Source: G963663495 sp963663495 (lineage in GTDB: Bacteria; Bacteroidota; Rhodothermia; Rhodothermales; Bin80). Taken from it: a stretch of 64,000 nt of DNA. The stretch is taken from the NCBI GenBank assembly GCA_963663495.1, contig OY760427.1:5828001-5892000 (forward strand), in the 5' to 3' direction. The translations under genes and the position numbers were made by a program. The notes beneath the pieces are model-generated. The model was not told the DNA's origin, ran no database searches, and was given only the letters and a program-made list of their open reading frames with translations. Every line of letters starts with the position of its first letter. The stretch's first letter is position 1. This document shows, piece after piece, positions 44,772 through 54,549 of the stretch.

Positions 44772-47700
44772 CGTGTCGCATTGCCCTCGCCTCCACACGA
44801 AACCATTCCATTGGTGAGATTCCTGGGCGGGGAGTCCAGCCTCCACGCTCAAACTTAATGGGCCACGGCTCTGCTTCGTCAAAATTGACGTGTAAATCAC
44901 CAAGCGTCCTGCCGGCATCGACTAGTGACTGGAAGTCCGCAAAAGTTCGTGGAGGGGGTATGCGAGGAAGCTCCCTTTTGAAATTGACGGCGAATTGCGA
45001 CCGGTATGCGGAGATATGGAGTACGCTGTACACATAGTAGAATAGATCGCTATCCGTTATATGTAAATTATGTGATGGGGGGGGGGGGGGGGGGGGGGGG
45101 GCATTGCTTTCGAGCCACTTGCCAAACGTCACAACTGCAGAGAAATCTATCGCGCTTTCTCGCACGTATCCGTGACTATCCACTTTAACATCGGATTCGA
45201 AAAGATTCGCTTTTTCCACCTTGGGCTTGCGGTAGACCCAGCGCGGGAAATACTGCCCTTTTGAAATCAGGTCATAACACGGAATCGCGTCTATCATTAG
45301 GCACGAAAAGTCATCATTTGCCCCCTTTCCGGTCACGCATATCAAGCGATTCTTGGCATCCTTGTGCGGAAACAGCTTGGGAATTAGGTATACACTGTTG
45401 TTGAGGCGCCGACTCAGGTAAAGGTATTGGCGGGTAAAGGGACGATATTGTGACGCCGTACTGAGTCCGTCTTCAATGCTGAGTGCTTTATTTCGACGCA
45501 GATCATTCTTGAGCTCCCCTGTCCAACTGATTCTCGTCGGGTCGTTATTGATCAGGTTTGTGATTTCGATGTCAGATGGGCGATTTGTACCGGCAAGATG
45601 CTCCTGTAGCCGGCCTCTCTCTTGGTTGTAGAAATCAACCATCGCCTCAATGTTAATGGCGAGAGCGGTCTCCGAATAATTGTAGCACCACGCATCACGA
45701 TTTGTCTTTACTCCTTGCGAGTAAATCTTGAATAATAGAACTTCTTGCTTCCTTGCCTTTGACTTATTTCCAAGCGCCATTAGGTCATGGAAGCTGGGGT
45801 CGCGCTGATTTAGCCAATCATTATATACGTTCGGTGTAATCTGCTTCCATCCATCCTTTTCGGCAATGCCTCTAACCCCTTGAAATGTCGCAACCTTGGC
45901 CAGCTTTTCCTCCCGATTCAAGTAATCCCCGATGTCATGCAGGAGGATTCTACATCCCTCGCGTGCAGGGTTGCGGACAAAGAGGGTTATCGCCACCGGC
46001 GCCCGGGAGCCAATTCCAAATACAGGTGCACCTTCAGCTTGGCGGCGATCTCCCTGCGTCCGCGCGTTCCCCCGTAAATGCACCACGTGAATACTGGAGA
46101 ATTCCTCTGCAAGGCAGTTTCGCATGCCGTCCATGGCATTTCCTTCAATCCACCCTGCATTGGTAACCAATCCGATGACACCACTTTCGCCAATGCGATC
46201 CGACGCCCACCGAATCGCTCGCACATAGCTGTCATTGAGGCTAGTCTTAAGTCTAGTGCGTGAACGATGCGCGAACGATTCCTTAATTCGCTTGTCCAAG
46301 TAGGGATACGGCTGGTTCTTCGCTGCATCATTTTCGTCACGTTGACCCACGGACCAGGGTGGATTGCCGACTATAACCCGAATCTGAGCTTCCTTCTGGC
46401 GCTTGCGCTGTTCAGAATTCTCAGGGAGGATTTGCGCGATCAGGTCCTCCGTGTCCTGCAACTCAAACGTATCGGTCAGAATGATGCCAGGGAACTGCGT
46501 GTATTCTGCCTCATCGAGGTGACCATGGTAGGCTGACTCAATGTTTACTGCTGCGATGTAGTACGCGAGCAGCATAATCTCATTCGCATGAATCTCGGAC
46601 GCGTATTTTCCAGGCAGGACCTGCCGGTCAATCAGCCCGTTTTGAATCATGCGGGTAATGAATGTACCCGTACCCGTAAACGGATCCAAAATCTCTACTC
46701 TTGGCGACGACAGCGACTGACCAAATTCGTCGCGCAGAATCTGGTCAACCGAATGCAGAATAAAGTCTACAATTTCAATCGGCGTGTAGACTATACCCAG
46801 CCTTTCTGCTGTCTTCGGGAAGGCGTTGCGGAAGAACTTGTCGTAGAGCTCCGTGATGATTTTCTGCCGAGCCAATAGTGTGTTGGCGGCCTTGGCCCTC
46901 CGGGCCACACTCCTGTAGAACTCTTCCAGCCCCTCCGACTCTGCTTCTATATTCGCTGGCTTTAGTACATCCAGGACCAGTTGCATACCCTTGCTTACAG
47001 GGTTCTTGTCAACAAACCGGGCATCTCCGTGTAGCGCCTCAAAGACCGGACGGGTAACCATGTGCTGTGCGAGCATCTCGATCGCATCCGCCTCTGATAC
47101 TCCCTCGTTCAGGTCGTCGCGCAATTCAGCCACGAAATCCTGAAAAATATCCTTCGCGGCTTCGTCTGCCGTGACCATCCGCATGATTCTGGCAATATGT
47201 CGCCGGGCAATCTGTGCCACATCCTTGGCCCACTCGTCCCAATAGCGACGGCTGCCGCATTTGTCCACGATTTTGGCGCGAATGGATGCGGGAAGGTCGA
47301 AAAGCTCCAGCTGCTTACTAGTCGTTCCATTAGTCGCAGGAATGGTCGTTCCCATACCCTCACCCTCCCCAGAGCCGGTACTTCTCTGTTGCCAGTCCGA
47401 CACTGCAACGACACCCAGATTCTTGGCCTCCTGTCCAGATTCAATGAGGTTTAACATGGCATCAAATCGTTCATCGTGTGAGCGGATGGCATTGAGGACC
47501 TGCCATACCACCTGGAACGTCGAGTGCTTATCCAGAGCTACGCTGGGGTCTGTACCTGCGGGTATTGCAACGGGAAGGATCACATATCCCATCTTCTTTC
47601 CGGCGGCACGGCGCATAACGCGCCCTACGGCCTGCACAACATCAATCTGGCTCTTGCGCGGATGCAAGAAAAGAATCGCGTCCAGATCAGGTACATCTAC

Positions 47701-49398
47701 TCCTTCCGCAAGGCATCTGGCGTTTGATAGTACGTGACAGGCCCCGCTGTCGGGGCGCACAGAATCAAGCCAATGAATCCGATTGCCGCGACGATGAGCA
47801 TTAAAAGTGCCGTCCACATGCTTCGCTCTAACCCCATATTCTCGGACAGGGATAGATACGTGCTTCGCTACCTCTTCCCGATAAGTGTGTGCGAGGTCTG
47901 CGAAGAGATCCTCAACCTGCTTCGATGACCTAATGTCTCGACAGTAGGCAATAGCGCGCCGCATGGGTTCTTGATCGTCCTCGGGAAATTCATCATGATC
48001 AATCTTTGCAAGTGCGCGCCAGCATCCCGCAAGCTTGGCACCCGTCTCAAGTTTGAGCTCTTGCTCTCCAATCAATTTGCTTAGCCATTTTGGGACGGAA
48101 TCCTCTGGCATCGTAAGAACAATGACTTTGTAGTCGGTCAATAATCCTTCCTCCACCGCCGTGCCAAAGCCGATCTCGTAGAGGATCGGGCCATAGATTT
48201 CCTTGTCCTCCATTGAGCACAGCTCTGCGTTCAATTCTCCCGCCCTGTCGCGTGCAGTGGACTTGTAGACTTTCGGGGTAGCCGTCATATACATCCGCCG
48301 GTCCGTGCGGATGTTCTTTTGGTCGTGGACTTGCACGAAGTGGCTTTCTTCCTCGCCAGCCAGACGGGCGCCTGCCGTACGGTGAGCCTCGTCACAAATC
48401 GTAAGGTCGAAGTCAGGTAAGCCGTGCTCTCGCTGCGCTATTCCGATTACAGGCAATGAGTGGTAGGTCGCAAACACCACGGTGAGGCGGTCTGTTGAAT
48501 GGGACCCCGCCTCTCGAGCGAGAATGGCTGGATCCGTTGTAGCCGGAAACGCCAGGTCCAGCTTGTCCATGTCGATCCTGTCATCATTGCGTTGTCGGCG
48601 CACGCCAACCTGAGAATCTGAGCAGACCGCAAAGGACCGCAAGGGTAGCGAGGCATCTCCAGCCCATTCCCGAACGGTTTGGGACATCAGTGCTAAACTT
48701 GGGACTAGATAAAGGATGCGGCCGCCTGTTCCTCCCAATTCTTCTGCGATTTGGAGAGACGTGTATGTCTTGCCTGTTCCGCATGCCATGATGAGCTTGC
48801 CGCGGGAGTCAGGCTCCTTCAAGCCTTCAATAGTCTTCTTAATTGCCTCTTTCTGATGCGGCCTAGGCGTCTTTGGGGGCCGTTTTTCCACGATACCCTG
48901 TTGGACGTAGAGTCCCCACTTTATGGGACTCTTCCGCATTTCATCTAGCCCGATCCTGACTATTGGAATACTTTGATCGCGAGCCGCGGACTCAGCATTA
49001 CGGTTCCATGGCTGGCCCGTCGTGTCAATGACTATGCGGTGCGTGAACTCTGCGGCTCCGGAGGCAGACAGGAAAGAGTCGATTGCACTCTTGGTGACTG
49101 ATTTTCCTTTCGCCCAGAACTTACACTGAATTGCACACCATCCTTCCGTGCCGCGCACCTTGGCAACAAGATCAATGCCTAGATCTGCTTTCGACTTGCC
49201 TTGCTCTGCAGCCCAGTCAGCGTATGGGCGAGGAGCCTTATACAATCCACTCTGTACCGGATCGTGCTGCAAGTACACGATGCATAGCTCTTCAAACGCT
49301 TTACCCTTGGCACGCTCCATACTATAACCAGATTCCTTGGCCTCGCGGCGCCAAGCGTTCAGGATATCTTCAAGGTCTGTCAGTGGTAGTTCTGGCAT
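44455..49398 (-). CDS. Single-chain Type ISP restriction-modification enzyme (LlaGI/LlaBIII-like)
   Basis: 1,647 aa. Domains in order: an Mrr-like PD-(D/E)XK nuclease (~1-150; KADLGIDLVAKVRGTEGW then AIQCKF); an SF2 translocase (~180-680) with GTGKTYTSLQIAEELG, ICDEAHRTAG and QAVGRVMRR; a helical coupler; an N6-adenine methylase with DPFTGTGTFITRM near residue 900 and GNPPWSVGQRDEN near 1010; and a C-terminal target-recognition region. This order and length match Type ISP enzymes, which translocate DNA between head-to-head sites. A run of 25 C on the coding strand (G tract 45077-45101) encodes prolines near residue 1433 and would shift the frame if its length changed, removing ~205 C-terminal residues. 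The glycosyltransferase gene ends 4 nt upstream. Confidence 0.92.
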   Translation of the reverse strand: MPELPLTDLEDILNAWRREAKESGYSMERAKGKAFEELCIVYLQHDPVQSGLYKAPRPYADWAAEQGKSKADLGIDLVAKVRGTEGWCAIQCKFWAKGKSVTKSAIDSFLSASGAAEFTHRIVIDTTGQPWNRNAESAARDQSIPIVRIGLDEMRKSPIKWGLYVQQGIVEKRPPKTPRPHQKEAIKKTIEGLKEPDSRGKLIMACGTGKTYTSLQIAEELGGTGGRILYLVPSLALMSQTVREWAGDASLPLRSFAVCSDSQVGVRRQRNDDRIDMDKLDLAFPATTDPAILAREAGSHSTDRLTVVFATYHSLPVIGIAQREHGLPDFDLTICDEAHRTAGARLAGEEESHFVQVHDQKNIRTDRRMYMTATPKVYKSTARDRAGELNAELCSMEDKEIYGPILYEIGFGTAVEEGLLTDYKVIVLTMPEDSVPKWLSKLIGEQELKLETGAKLAGCWRALAKIDHDEFPEDDQEPMRRAIAYCRDIRSSKQVEDLFADLAHTYREEVAKHVSIPVREYGVRAKHVDGTFNAHRRGNRIHWLDSVRPDSGACHVLSNARCLAEGVDVPDLDAILFLHPRKSQIDVVQAVGRVMRRAAGKKMGYVILPVAIPAGTDPSVALDKHSTFQVVWQVLNAIRSHDERFDAMLNLIESGQEAKNLGVVAVSDWQQRSTGSGEGEGMGTTIPATNGTTSKQLELFDLPASIRAKIVDKCGSRRYWDEWAKDVAQIARRHIARIMRMVTADEAAKDIFQDFVAELRDDLNEGVSEADAIEMLAQHMVTRPVFEALHGDARFVDKNPVSKGMQLVLDVLKPANIEAESEGLEEFYRSVARRAKAANTLLARQKIITELYDKFFRNAFPKTAERLGIVYTPIEIVDFILHSVDQILRDEFGQSLSSPRVEILDPFTGTGTFITRMIQNGLIDRQVLPGKYASEIHANEIMLLAYYIAAVNIESAYHGHLDEAEYTQFPGIILTDTFELQDTEDLIAQILPENSEQRKRQKEAQIRVIVGNPPWSVGQRDENDAAKNQPYPYLDKRIKESFAHRSRTRLKTSLNDSYVRAIRWASDRIGESGVIGLVTNAGWIEGNAMDGMRNCLAEEFSSIHVVHLRGNARTQGDRRQAEGAPVFGIGSRAPVAITLFVRNPAREGCRILLHDIGDYLNREEKLAKVATFQGVRGIAEKDGWKQITPNVYNDWLNQRDPSFHDLMALGNKSKARKQEVLLFKIYSQGVKTNRDAWCYNYSETALAINIEAMVDFYNQERGRLQEHLAGTNRPSDIEITNLINNDPTRISWTGELKNDLRRNKALSIEDGLSTASQYRPFTRQYLYLSRRLNNSVYLIPKLFPHKDAKNRLICVTGKGANDDFSCLMIDAIPCYDLISKGQYFPRWVYRKPKVEKANLFESDVKVDSHGYVRESAIDFSAVVTFGKWLESNAPPPPPPPPSHNLHITDSDLFYYVYSVLHISAYRSQFAVNFKRELPRIPPPRTFADFQSLVDAGRTLGDLHVNFDEAEPWPIKFERGGWTPRPGISPMEWFRVEARAMRHVKKDRSRVIYNEHITVKEIPAEAYDYVVNGKPAIKWVMERQRISTHKASGIVNDANRFAVETMHDPSYPLKLLARVIRISMETNKIVEQLPEPEWKPGKEWLAKY
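45077..45101 (+). repeat. Poly-G tract of 25 bases inside the Type ISP gene (phase-variation candidate)
   Basis: Twenty-five consecutive G on the + strand (C on the coding strand). It reads as a polyproline run after LESNA in the recognition region, and in the present length the frame is open. Tracts this long are highly slippage-prone. Confidence 0.95.
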
Positions 49399-49402
49399 TG
49401 GT

Positions 49403-50119
49403 CTAGTGGCTGCTGCGCTTTACGCTTGTTCCTGCTGCTCTAAATGTATCCGAAGTCGCATACCTGCGGGCAAGTAGGCTCGGATCTACGCCAATCCAAT
49501 ACCCCAACCAGAGGCAAAAATTCCGAAACTGGTGGCGCAATACACCGTGTTCCAGGAATCGGCGCGACGATGTCGTTACAGAGTTAGTCAGGAACCGAAA
49601 ACCGCCCCGTTTTTGTAGGGACCTGCATAATTGCAGGTCCTCGAAGATAGGTAACTCGGTAAATCCACAAATATCCAGCAGCACTTGGCGTCGCACGAAG
49701 ATGCCCCGGTCGCCGAAGCACAAGCTGGCGAGCTTCATTCGAGCGCAATAGGAAAACAATCCCAATGCCGGATGGCGGACATCAAACCGGAGTCGGAATA
49801 CGCCGCCCTCTACCGACGAGTCAGCCAGACACTCTCGCATTTCCACAAACGCGTCCTCTGGAAGGGTCGTGTCTGCATGTAGAAACAAAACGGCATCACC
49901 GCGGGCTGCTCGCCATCCCGCGTTCATTTGTCGTGCACGCCCAGGCGGAGATTGCAGCACTGTAGCGCGCCCCTGACACTTGACTACCGTGTCGTCTATG
50001 GACCCGCCATCGACGACAATGATGTCCCATGGCGCAGCCTGTGCCTCGACGGACGCCAATGCAGCTTCAATCCGGGAAGCTTCGTTGAGCACCGGAATGA
50101 CAACAGTAATGGGTGCCAA
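49403..50119 (-). CDS. Glycosyltransferase family 2, TIGR04283-like
   Basis: 238 aa GT-A fold. PITVVIPVLNEASRIEAALA opens the protein, IIVVDGGSIDDT is the nucleotide-sugar-binding region, and LFLHADTTLPEDAF is the DXD-containing strand. RFLEHGVLRHQFRNFCLWLG is a conserved C-terminal segment of this subgroup, which is short compared with typical family 2 enzymes. The subgroup is often annotated with arsenosugar synthesis, which is only a label here. The gene starts 9 nt after pgk stops and ends 4 nt before the restriction enzyme gene, all leftward. Confidence 0.85.
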   Translation of the reverse strand: MAPITVVIPVLNEASRIEAALASVEAQAAPWDIIVVDGGSIDDTVVKCQGRATVLQSPPGRARQMNAGWRAARGDAVLFLHADTTLPEDAFVEMRECLADSSVEGGVFRLRFDVRHPALGLFSYCARMKLASLCFGDRGIFVRRQVLLDICGFTELPIFEDLQLCRSLQKRGGFRFLTNSVTTSSRRFLEHGVLRHQFRNFCLWLGYWIGVDPSLLARRYATSDTFRAAGTSVKRSSH

Positions 50120-50128
50120 CGTCCGCGT

Positions 50129-51322
50129 CTAAATGTGCCTATCCGTCAGCGCAGCAAGTCCAGGAAGCACTGTGCCCTCCAGACATGCAAGCATTGCACC
50201 CCCGCCTGTGGAAATATGCGTTACGCGATCCGCACACCCGGCCTGCTGGATGGCCGCAACCGAATCACCCCCGCCCACAATGGTTCTAGCACCAGCACTC
50301 GTCGCTTCCGCCAACGCCTCCGCTACAGCTACCGTACCTGCAGCAAAGGCAGGATTCTCGAAAACCCCCATGGGCCCATTCCAAACGATCGTTTTGGCTG
50401 CAAGAATCCGATCTCGAAAAGCCTGCCGGGACTTGGGGCCAATATCCAATCCCATCTGATTGGGAGCAATCGTGGAAGTCGTCTGCTCAGCTTCCACATC
50501 CGCCCCAAACCTCTCGGCAGTCACATGGTCGGTGGGTAGCATAATCTTACCGCGTTCGTAAGTCTCGCGCGAAAAATCCAACCATGACTCCTCCACTAGC
50601 GAAATGCCAATGGAATTACCAAGGCTCTTAAGAAACGTATAGCTCATTGCGCCGCCAATGAGTATGGAGTCGACGATGCCCTCCAAGTGCTTGATTACTC
50701 CAATCTTATCAGAAACCTTGGCTCCTCCGAGTATGGATACAAACGGGCGGGGAGGGTCGGTCAGCGTGCCTATCAGGTAGTCCAGCTCCCGAGCCAGTAG
50801 CATTCCCGCTACGGATCGCTCCATCAGGCTTGCGATACCAACGTTTGAAGCGTGCGCACGATGAGCCGTCCCAAATGCATCATTCACAAAGATATCGCCC
50901 AATGCTGCCCATTGGCGTGCTAGCTCCAAATCATTCTTGGTCTCGCCCGCATGAAAACGAGTATTCTCCAGAAGCAGGATGTCGCCCGGGCGCATACTTC
51001 CAATCCTTTCCTCGACAACCCGTCCGACCGAGTCGGGTGCGAACAAGACACGCGCCTTCGCCAACGAGTCGAGGTGAGCGGCAACCGGCGCCAGACTGAA
51101 TTTTGCGTCTGGAGTGCCCTTTGGGCGTCCAAGATGGCTGAGCAGTATGACGTTTGCTCCAGCCTTTGATAAGGCATTGATCGTCGGCAGTGCCGCGCGA
51201 ATTCGCGTGTCATCTGCCACCACAAAGCTACCGGTTCCGTCAGGATCGGAAGATAGCGGGACGTTGAAGTCTACGCGAACAACGACGCGCAGGCCCCGAA
51301 CATCAATGTCACGAAGAGTCAA
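50129..51322 (-). CDS. pgk: Phosphoglycerate kinase
   Basis: 397 aa from a TTG at 51322. The protein starts LTLRDIDVRGLRVVVRVDFN, which contains the 3-phosphoglycerate-binding VRVDFNVPL. Next come LLSHLGRPKG, LLENTRFHAGE, NDAFGTAHRAHAS, the C-domain VSILGGAKVSDKIGV, and the nucleotide site GGGDSVAAIQ plus STGGGAMLACLEG. All expected residues and length are present. There is no stop between the upstream gap reading frame and pgk: the 3' end of gap runs straight into it, so the two form one open frame, with the TTG as the plausible independent start. It makes ATP from 1,3-bisphosphoglycerate in glycolysis. Confidence 0.9.
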   Translation of the reverse strand: MTLRDIDVRGLRVVVRVDFNVPLSSDPDGTGSFVVADDTRIRAALPTINALSKAGANVILLSHLGRPKGTPDAKFSLAPVAAHLDSLAKARVLFAPDSVGRVVEERIGSMRPGDILLLENTRFHAGETKNDLELARQWAALGDIFVNDAFGTAHRAHASNVGIASLMERSVAGMLLARELDYLIGTLTDPPRPFVSILGGAKVSDKIGVIKHLEGIVDSILIGGAMSYTFLKSLGNSIGISLVEESWLDFSRETYERGKIMLPTDHVTAERFGADVEAEQTTSTIAPNQMGLDIGPKSRQAFRDRILAAKTIVWNGPMGVFENPAFAAGTVAVAEALAEATSAGARTIVGGGDSVAAIQQAGCADRVTHISTGGGAMLACLEGTVLPGLAALTDRHI

Positions 51323-51564
51323 CTTGTGCGCGACATCGACCGTCCGGTTGGCATAACCCCACTCGTTGTCATACCAGCCCAACACCTTTACAGTGTTGCC
51401 TTTCACCATGATAGCAAGGCTGTCAAAAATAACCGAGTGAGGAGTGTGCACGATATCCACGGACACAATGGGGTCGTCGCAGTATTCGACGATCCCATTC
51501 AATGAATTCGCCGCCGCTTGTTTGAACAAGTCGTTAATGGCCTCTATCGATGCTCCCTCTTTTA

Positions 51565-53021
51565 GGGAATTATATACGTGAGTGACCAACTGTACACAGT
51601 GAGGCACTAGTATCAATTTCACGGGTCATAGGGGTCGGTAACCCGAACGCCCCTCGCCGTGCAGAAGCCCCAATCCCGGAGGCCAGTATGTTTGCAGCCG
51701 CATTCAGGTCTGCATGATCCGCATGTCCACAGGACATACACGTGAATGTGCTCTGCGTCTTACGGTTACTCGCTTCTGTGTGCCCACACACAGAACACCG
51801 CTGACTGGTATAGGCAGCGGTAACCTTTATCACCTTGCAGCACTTATAGCCCAGCATCTGATCCAGCTGGCCCCAACCTGTTCGCAGTATTCCACGGTTG
51901 AGGCCAGACTTCTGTCTGACGTTTGTGCCAAAGCTCTCCATCGTCCCCTTAGCTGAACGTGTCATCGCTTTGATCTTCAGGTCCTCCAGTATCACCGTTG
52001 AGGAGCATTTGGCAATACTGCGACTTACCTGGTGGTTCGCATTCTTGAGGATGTTAGCACGCTTGCGCTGTATGCGGGCGATTCTATGCTTCCGCCTGTT
52101 ACGACGGTTGGAGCCTTTCTTCTGTCTCGCCAGTCTTCGCTGATGCCGCTTCAACTTGGCATCAAGACGCTTCGTATCCGGTTGTCTGATAATGCTTGTA
52201 TCGCCCTCTGTGGAGACCATAGCGATCTGCCCGCAATTACGGTCAATGCCTACAGCACTGCCGGTATCCTCTATTACAGGTGCCTCCATCTTGTAGCAGA
52301 TGACAGCATACCATTTGCCGGCGTTCTTCTTTACCGTGGCTTTGACGGGTATACCATCAGGGTACGGGTTGCCTCCCCGCCTGCGGAGCGCCATATATCC
52401 CACTTTCGGGATATACAGCTTGCCATCCCGAACCCTTACGTTATCCGGGATCGTGAACGAAGGCGTACTACCACGTCTGGAATGGAATCTCGGTCTTCTT
52501 TTACCTTCCTTGAAGAATGCCTTCCATGCATCCGCCTGATATTTCAATGTGTATCTAACGACACCAAAGGAGTATTCAGGTAGCCACTCGACCGTACGGC
52601 GCTGTGCCGTGAACCGCTTCCCCAGCGAGAAGAAGCTTACCGAGGGCGGCTTCTCTCCAGCCTCTTTCGCTTTCTTGTAGGCCTCGCTCTGCTCTGCGAG
52701 GATGGCATTCCACACAAACCTACACGCACCCGCTAATCCAGCAAGTTGCTTGGCGTTACTTCGACTTCCGGGCAACAGCCTGTATGTGATATTGCGGTAT
52801 GCACTAACCGTTTCGGGCATGGCACTGTGATATATAACTCCCTAATATATGAAAATTATATTCCATGCGTACCCACGTATTGAGTTATTTGAAATAATTG
52901 CAGTTTTTCGTGAAAAGCGGGAACCGATTATGAACAACTGGCGAAAGCCATCCTGTCTGCACCACCAAAGCACAATAAGTAACTCCTGCGAAAACGCGTG
53001 GCATTCAGCCATATAACTCCC
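51565..53021 (-). mobile_element. tnpB-carrying element, copy 5, inside gap, with perfect 8-bp duplication
   Basis: The right end GGGAATTATATACGTGAGTG starts at 51565 and the left tip (GGGAGTTATATGGCTGAATG on the minus strand) ends at 53021. CTCTTTTA flanks both sides (51557-51564 and 53022-53029), an exact 8-bp target duplication. Deleting the element and one repeat restores the gap reading frame (VQVKEGASIE). Orientation again follows the host gene. Confidence 0.95.
51570..52820 (-). CDS. tnpB: TnpB-family RNA-guided endonuclease-like protein, copy 5
   Basis: 416 aa, intact. RuvC motifs and the zinc ribbon are conserved (CSVCGHTEASNRKTQSTFTC). Small differences from other copies include TAQRRTVEWLPEY and YKCCKVIKV. 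Being inserted in gap with a perfect target duplication, it is a relatively recent insertion. Its reading direction equals that of gap and pgk, so transcription from the element may drive pgk. Confidence 0.92.
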   Translation of the reverse strand: MPETVSAYRNITYRLLPGSRSNAKQLAGLAGACRFVWNAILAEQSEAYKKAKEAGEKPPSVSFFSLGKRFTAQRRTVEWLPEYSFGVVRYTLKYQADAWKAFFKEGKRRPRFHSRRGSTPSFTIPDNVRVRDGKLYIPKVGYMALRRRGGNPYPDGIPVKATVKKNAGKWYAVICYKMEAPVIEDTGSAVGIDRNCGQIAMVSTEGDTSIIRQPDTKRLDAKLKRHQRRLARQKKGSNRRNRRKHRIARIQRKRANILKNANHQVSRSIAKCSSTVILEDLKIKAMTRSAKGTMESFGTNVRQKSGLNRGILRTGWGQLDQMLGYKCCKVIKVTAAYTSQRCSVCGHTEASNRKTQSTFTCMSCGHADHADLNAAANILASGIGASARRGAFGLPTPMTREIDTSASLCTVGHSRI

Positions 53022-53994
53022 CTCTTTTACCTGAACCGTCAAGTCGGTCAGGGAGCCATCAGGAATGGGCACACGCAGCGACATTCCGTCCAACATGCCC
53101 TGTAAGTGGGGGAGTACAAGTCCGATTGCACGGGCTGCGCCTGTGGTCGTAGGAACGATGGAATAGGCTGCCGCGCGGGCTCTACGCAAGTCGCTATGCG
53201 GGGAGTCCTGCATCCGTTAGTCCGATGTGTACGCATGCACAGTGGTCATGAGTCCACTCGTGATGCCTAGCGCGTCGTCAAGAATCTTGACCATCGGCGC
53301 CAAACAATTTGTCGTACAACTGGCGTTCGAAATCACCGTTTCCTCGCCCGTCAATACGTGGTCATTCACGCCGAGCACTATGGTAGCGTCAACCTTGTCT
53401 TTCGCAGGAGCCGAAATCACTACCTTATCTGCACCTGCAGCGATATGCTGCGCTGCGGCAGATCGCGAACGAAAGAATCCGGTCGACTCTACGACCACAC
53501 CACAGTCGAGTTCGCCCCAGGGGAGATCAGCGGGGTTTTTCTCTGAGAGTACGAGTATGCTCTGATCGCCGATGACAAGACTGTTTCCCTCGACACGCAC
53601 GGGCTGGGGGAAAGTGCCATGAACGGAGTCATACTTGAACAAGTGCGCGAGCGTCTGCGCATCCGTCAAGTCGTTTACAGCGACAATATTGAATGCGTTA
53701 TCGTTACGCTCCAGAATTGCTCGTGCCTCAAGGCGGCCGATGCGCCCAAATCCATTGATACCAATGTTGATAGCCAATTGCGTCTGATTGTGTGTGAGTG
53801 ACGTTGAATTGGCAGGTAATCTGCATTTTGCAGCCAAATTGTACGCTGAAAAAGCGATTCGGTTGAATTATTGGCGGCCTCACATACGGAATTTGTCCAG
53901 GTACAGCAAGATTCCTGGCATAATTTTCCGCGCCAGTGGAAACGTAGTTTCGACCAATTAATCACAGCCCGGGCCCGAATAGTAACTCCCGCAT

Positions 53995-54540
53995 ATGGCC
54001 CGCTTGCAAGCTCCTCGGACGATTTCCAAGCGCGAAGAACTGCGCAAGGACGCCGCAACTACATTTTTGCCCGCTTGCAAGCCCTCTATGGGGAAAGACG
54101 TGACAGTAGCGGTGAATGTTGGAACGATGCTGAATGGAAAAGTGTCGCTGTTCGAGCCTATCCTGACGTTCACATCTACAGACTGGAGCACTGATCAATC
54201 GGTAACGGTGATGGCGGATGGCGATGCGGATGCAGCAGACGAAGCAGGGACACTGGAACTGTTGGCAAGTGGAGGCGGATATGATGGTCAGAAAGGTATT
54301 GTATCTGTTGCCGTTGATGACGATGAGACTGCTCGATTGGTAGTGGCTCCCAGTTTACTAAACTTGGTGGAAGGACGTGCGGGCAAGGTCGTCAAAGTGA
54401 AACTCCCCGTGCCTCCTTCGCGGGGACATGTGAGGATGAGGTTGTTAGTTCCATACTGGCTGGGTGAAGTGTCAGTGTCCAAGCCTAGCTCTACCGTTCA
54501 ACCGGTACCCCTACTTGACTTTGCAATTCATGCCGCTTAG
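53995..54540 (+). pseudogene. Fragment of a Calx-beta-like repeat surface protein
   Basis: The middle of the frame reads VTVAVNVGTMLNGKVSLFEP then LTFTSTDWSTDQSVTVMADG, DADAADEAGTLELLASGGGY and VSVAVDDDETARLVVAPSLL. This is the typical cadence of Calx-beta-like repeats found in very large secreted adhesins. Only about one and a half repeats are present. The first ~30 residues do not fit and the last ~30 are low in similarity, so it is a piece bounded by rearrangement. The IS4 gene follows 9 nt later. Confidence 0.5.
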
Positions 54541-54549
54541 ATTGGCGGC

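Larger units (their letters stand above)
51323..53777 (-). pseudogene. gap: Glyceraldehyde-3-phosphate dehydrogenase gene, broken by a nonsense codon and a tnpB element
   Basis: The start is probably the TTG at 53777 (AINIGINGFGRIGR follows). The NAD domain and catalytic cysteine segment SNASCTTNCLAPM are intact up to HAYTSD. There a TAA (53219-53217) stands where CAA (glutamine) is expected, and the same frame continues RMQDSPHSDLRRARAAAYS. After VQVKEG the gene is split by the element at 51565-53021, with duplication of TAAAAGAG (coding strand). It resumes KEGASIEAINDLFKQAAANS and ends DNEWGYANRTVDVAHK, leading without a stop into pgk. Two independent lesions make it non-functional here; a second gap gene would be needed for glycolysis. 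Confidence 0.9.

Noticed and set aside
53211..53222. TAA in gap read as a sense codon (altered genetic code)
   Set aside because: TAA ends many intact genes here (for example fadE, dapD and the intact tnpB copies), so a point mutation in a gene already split by an element is the simpler view.
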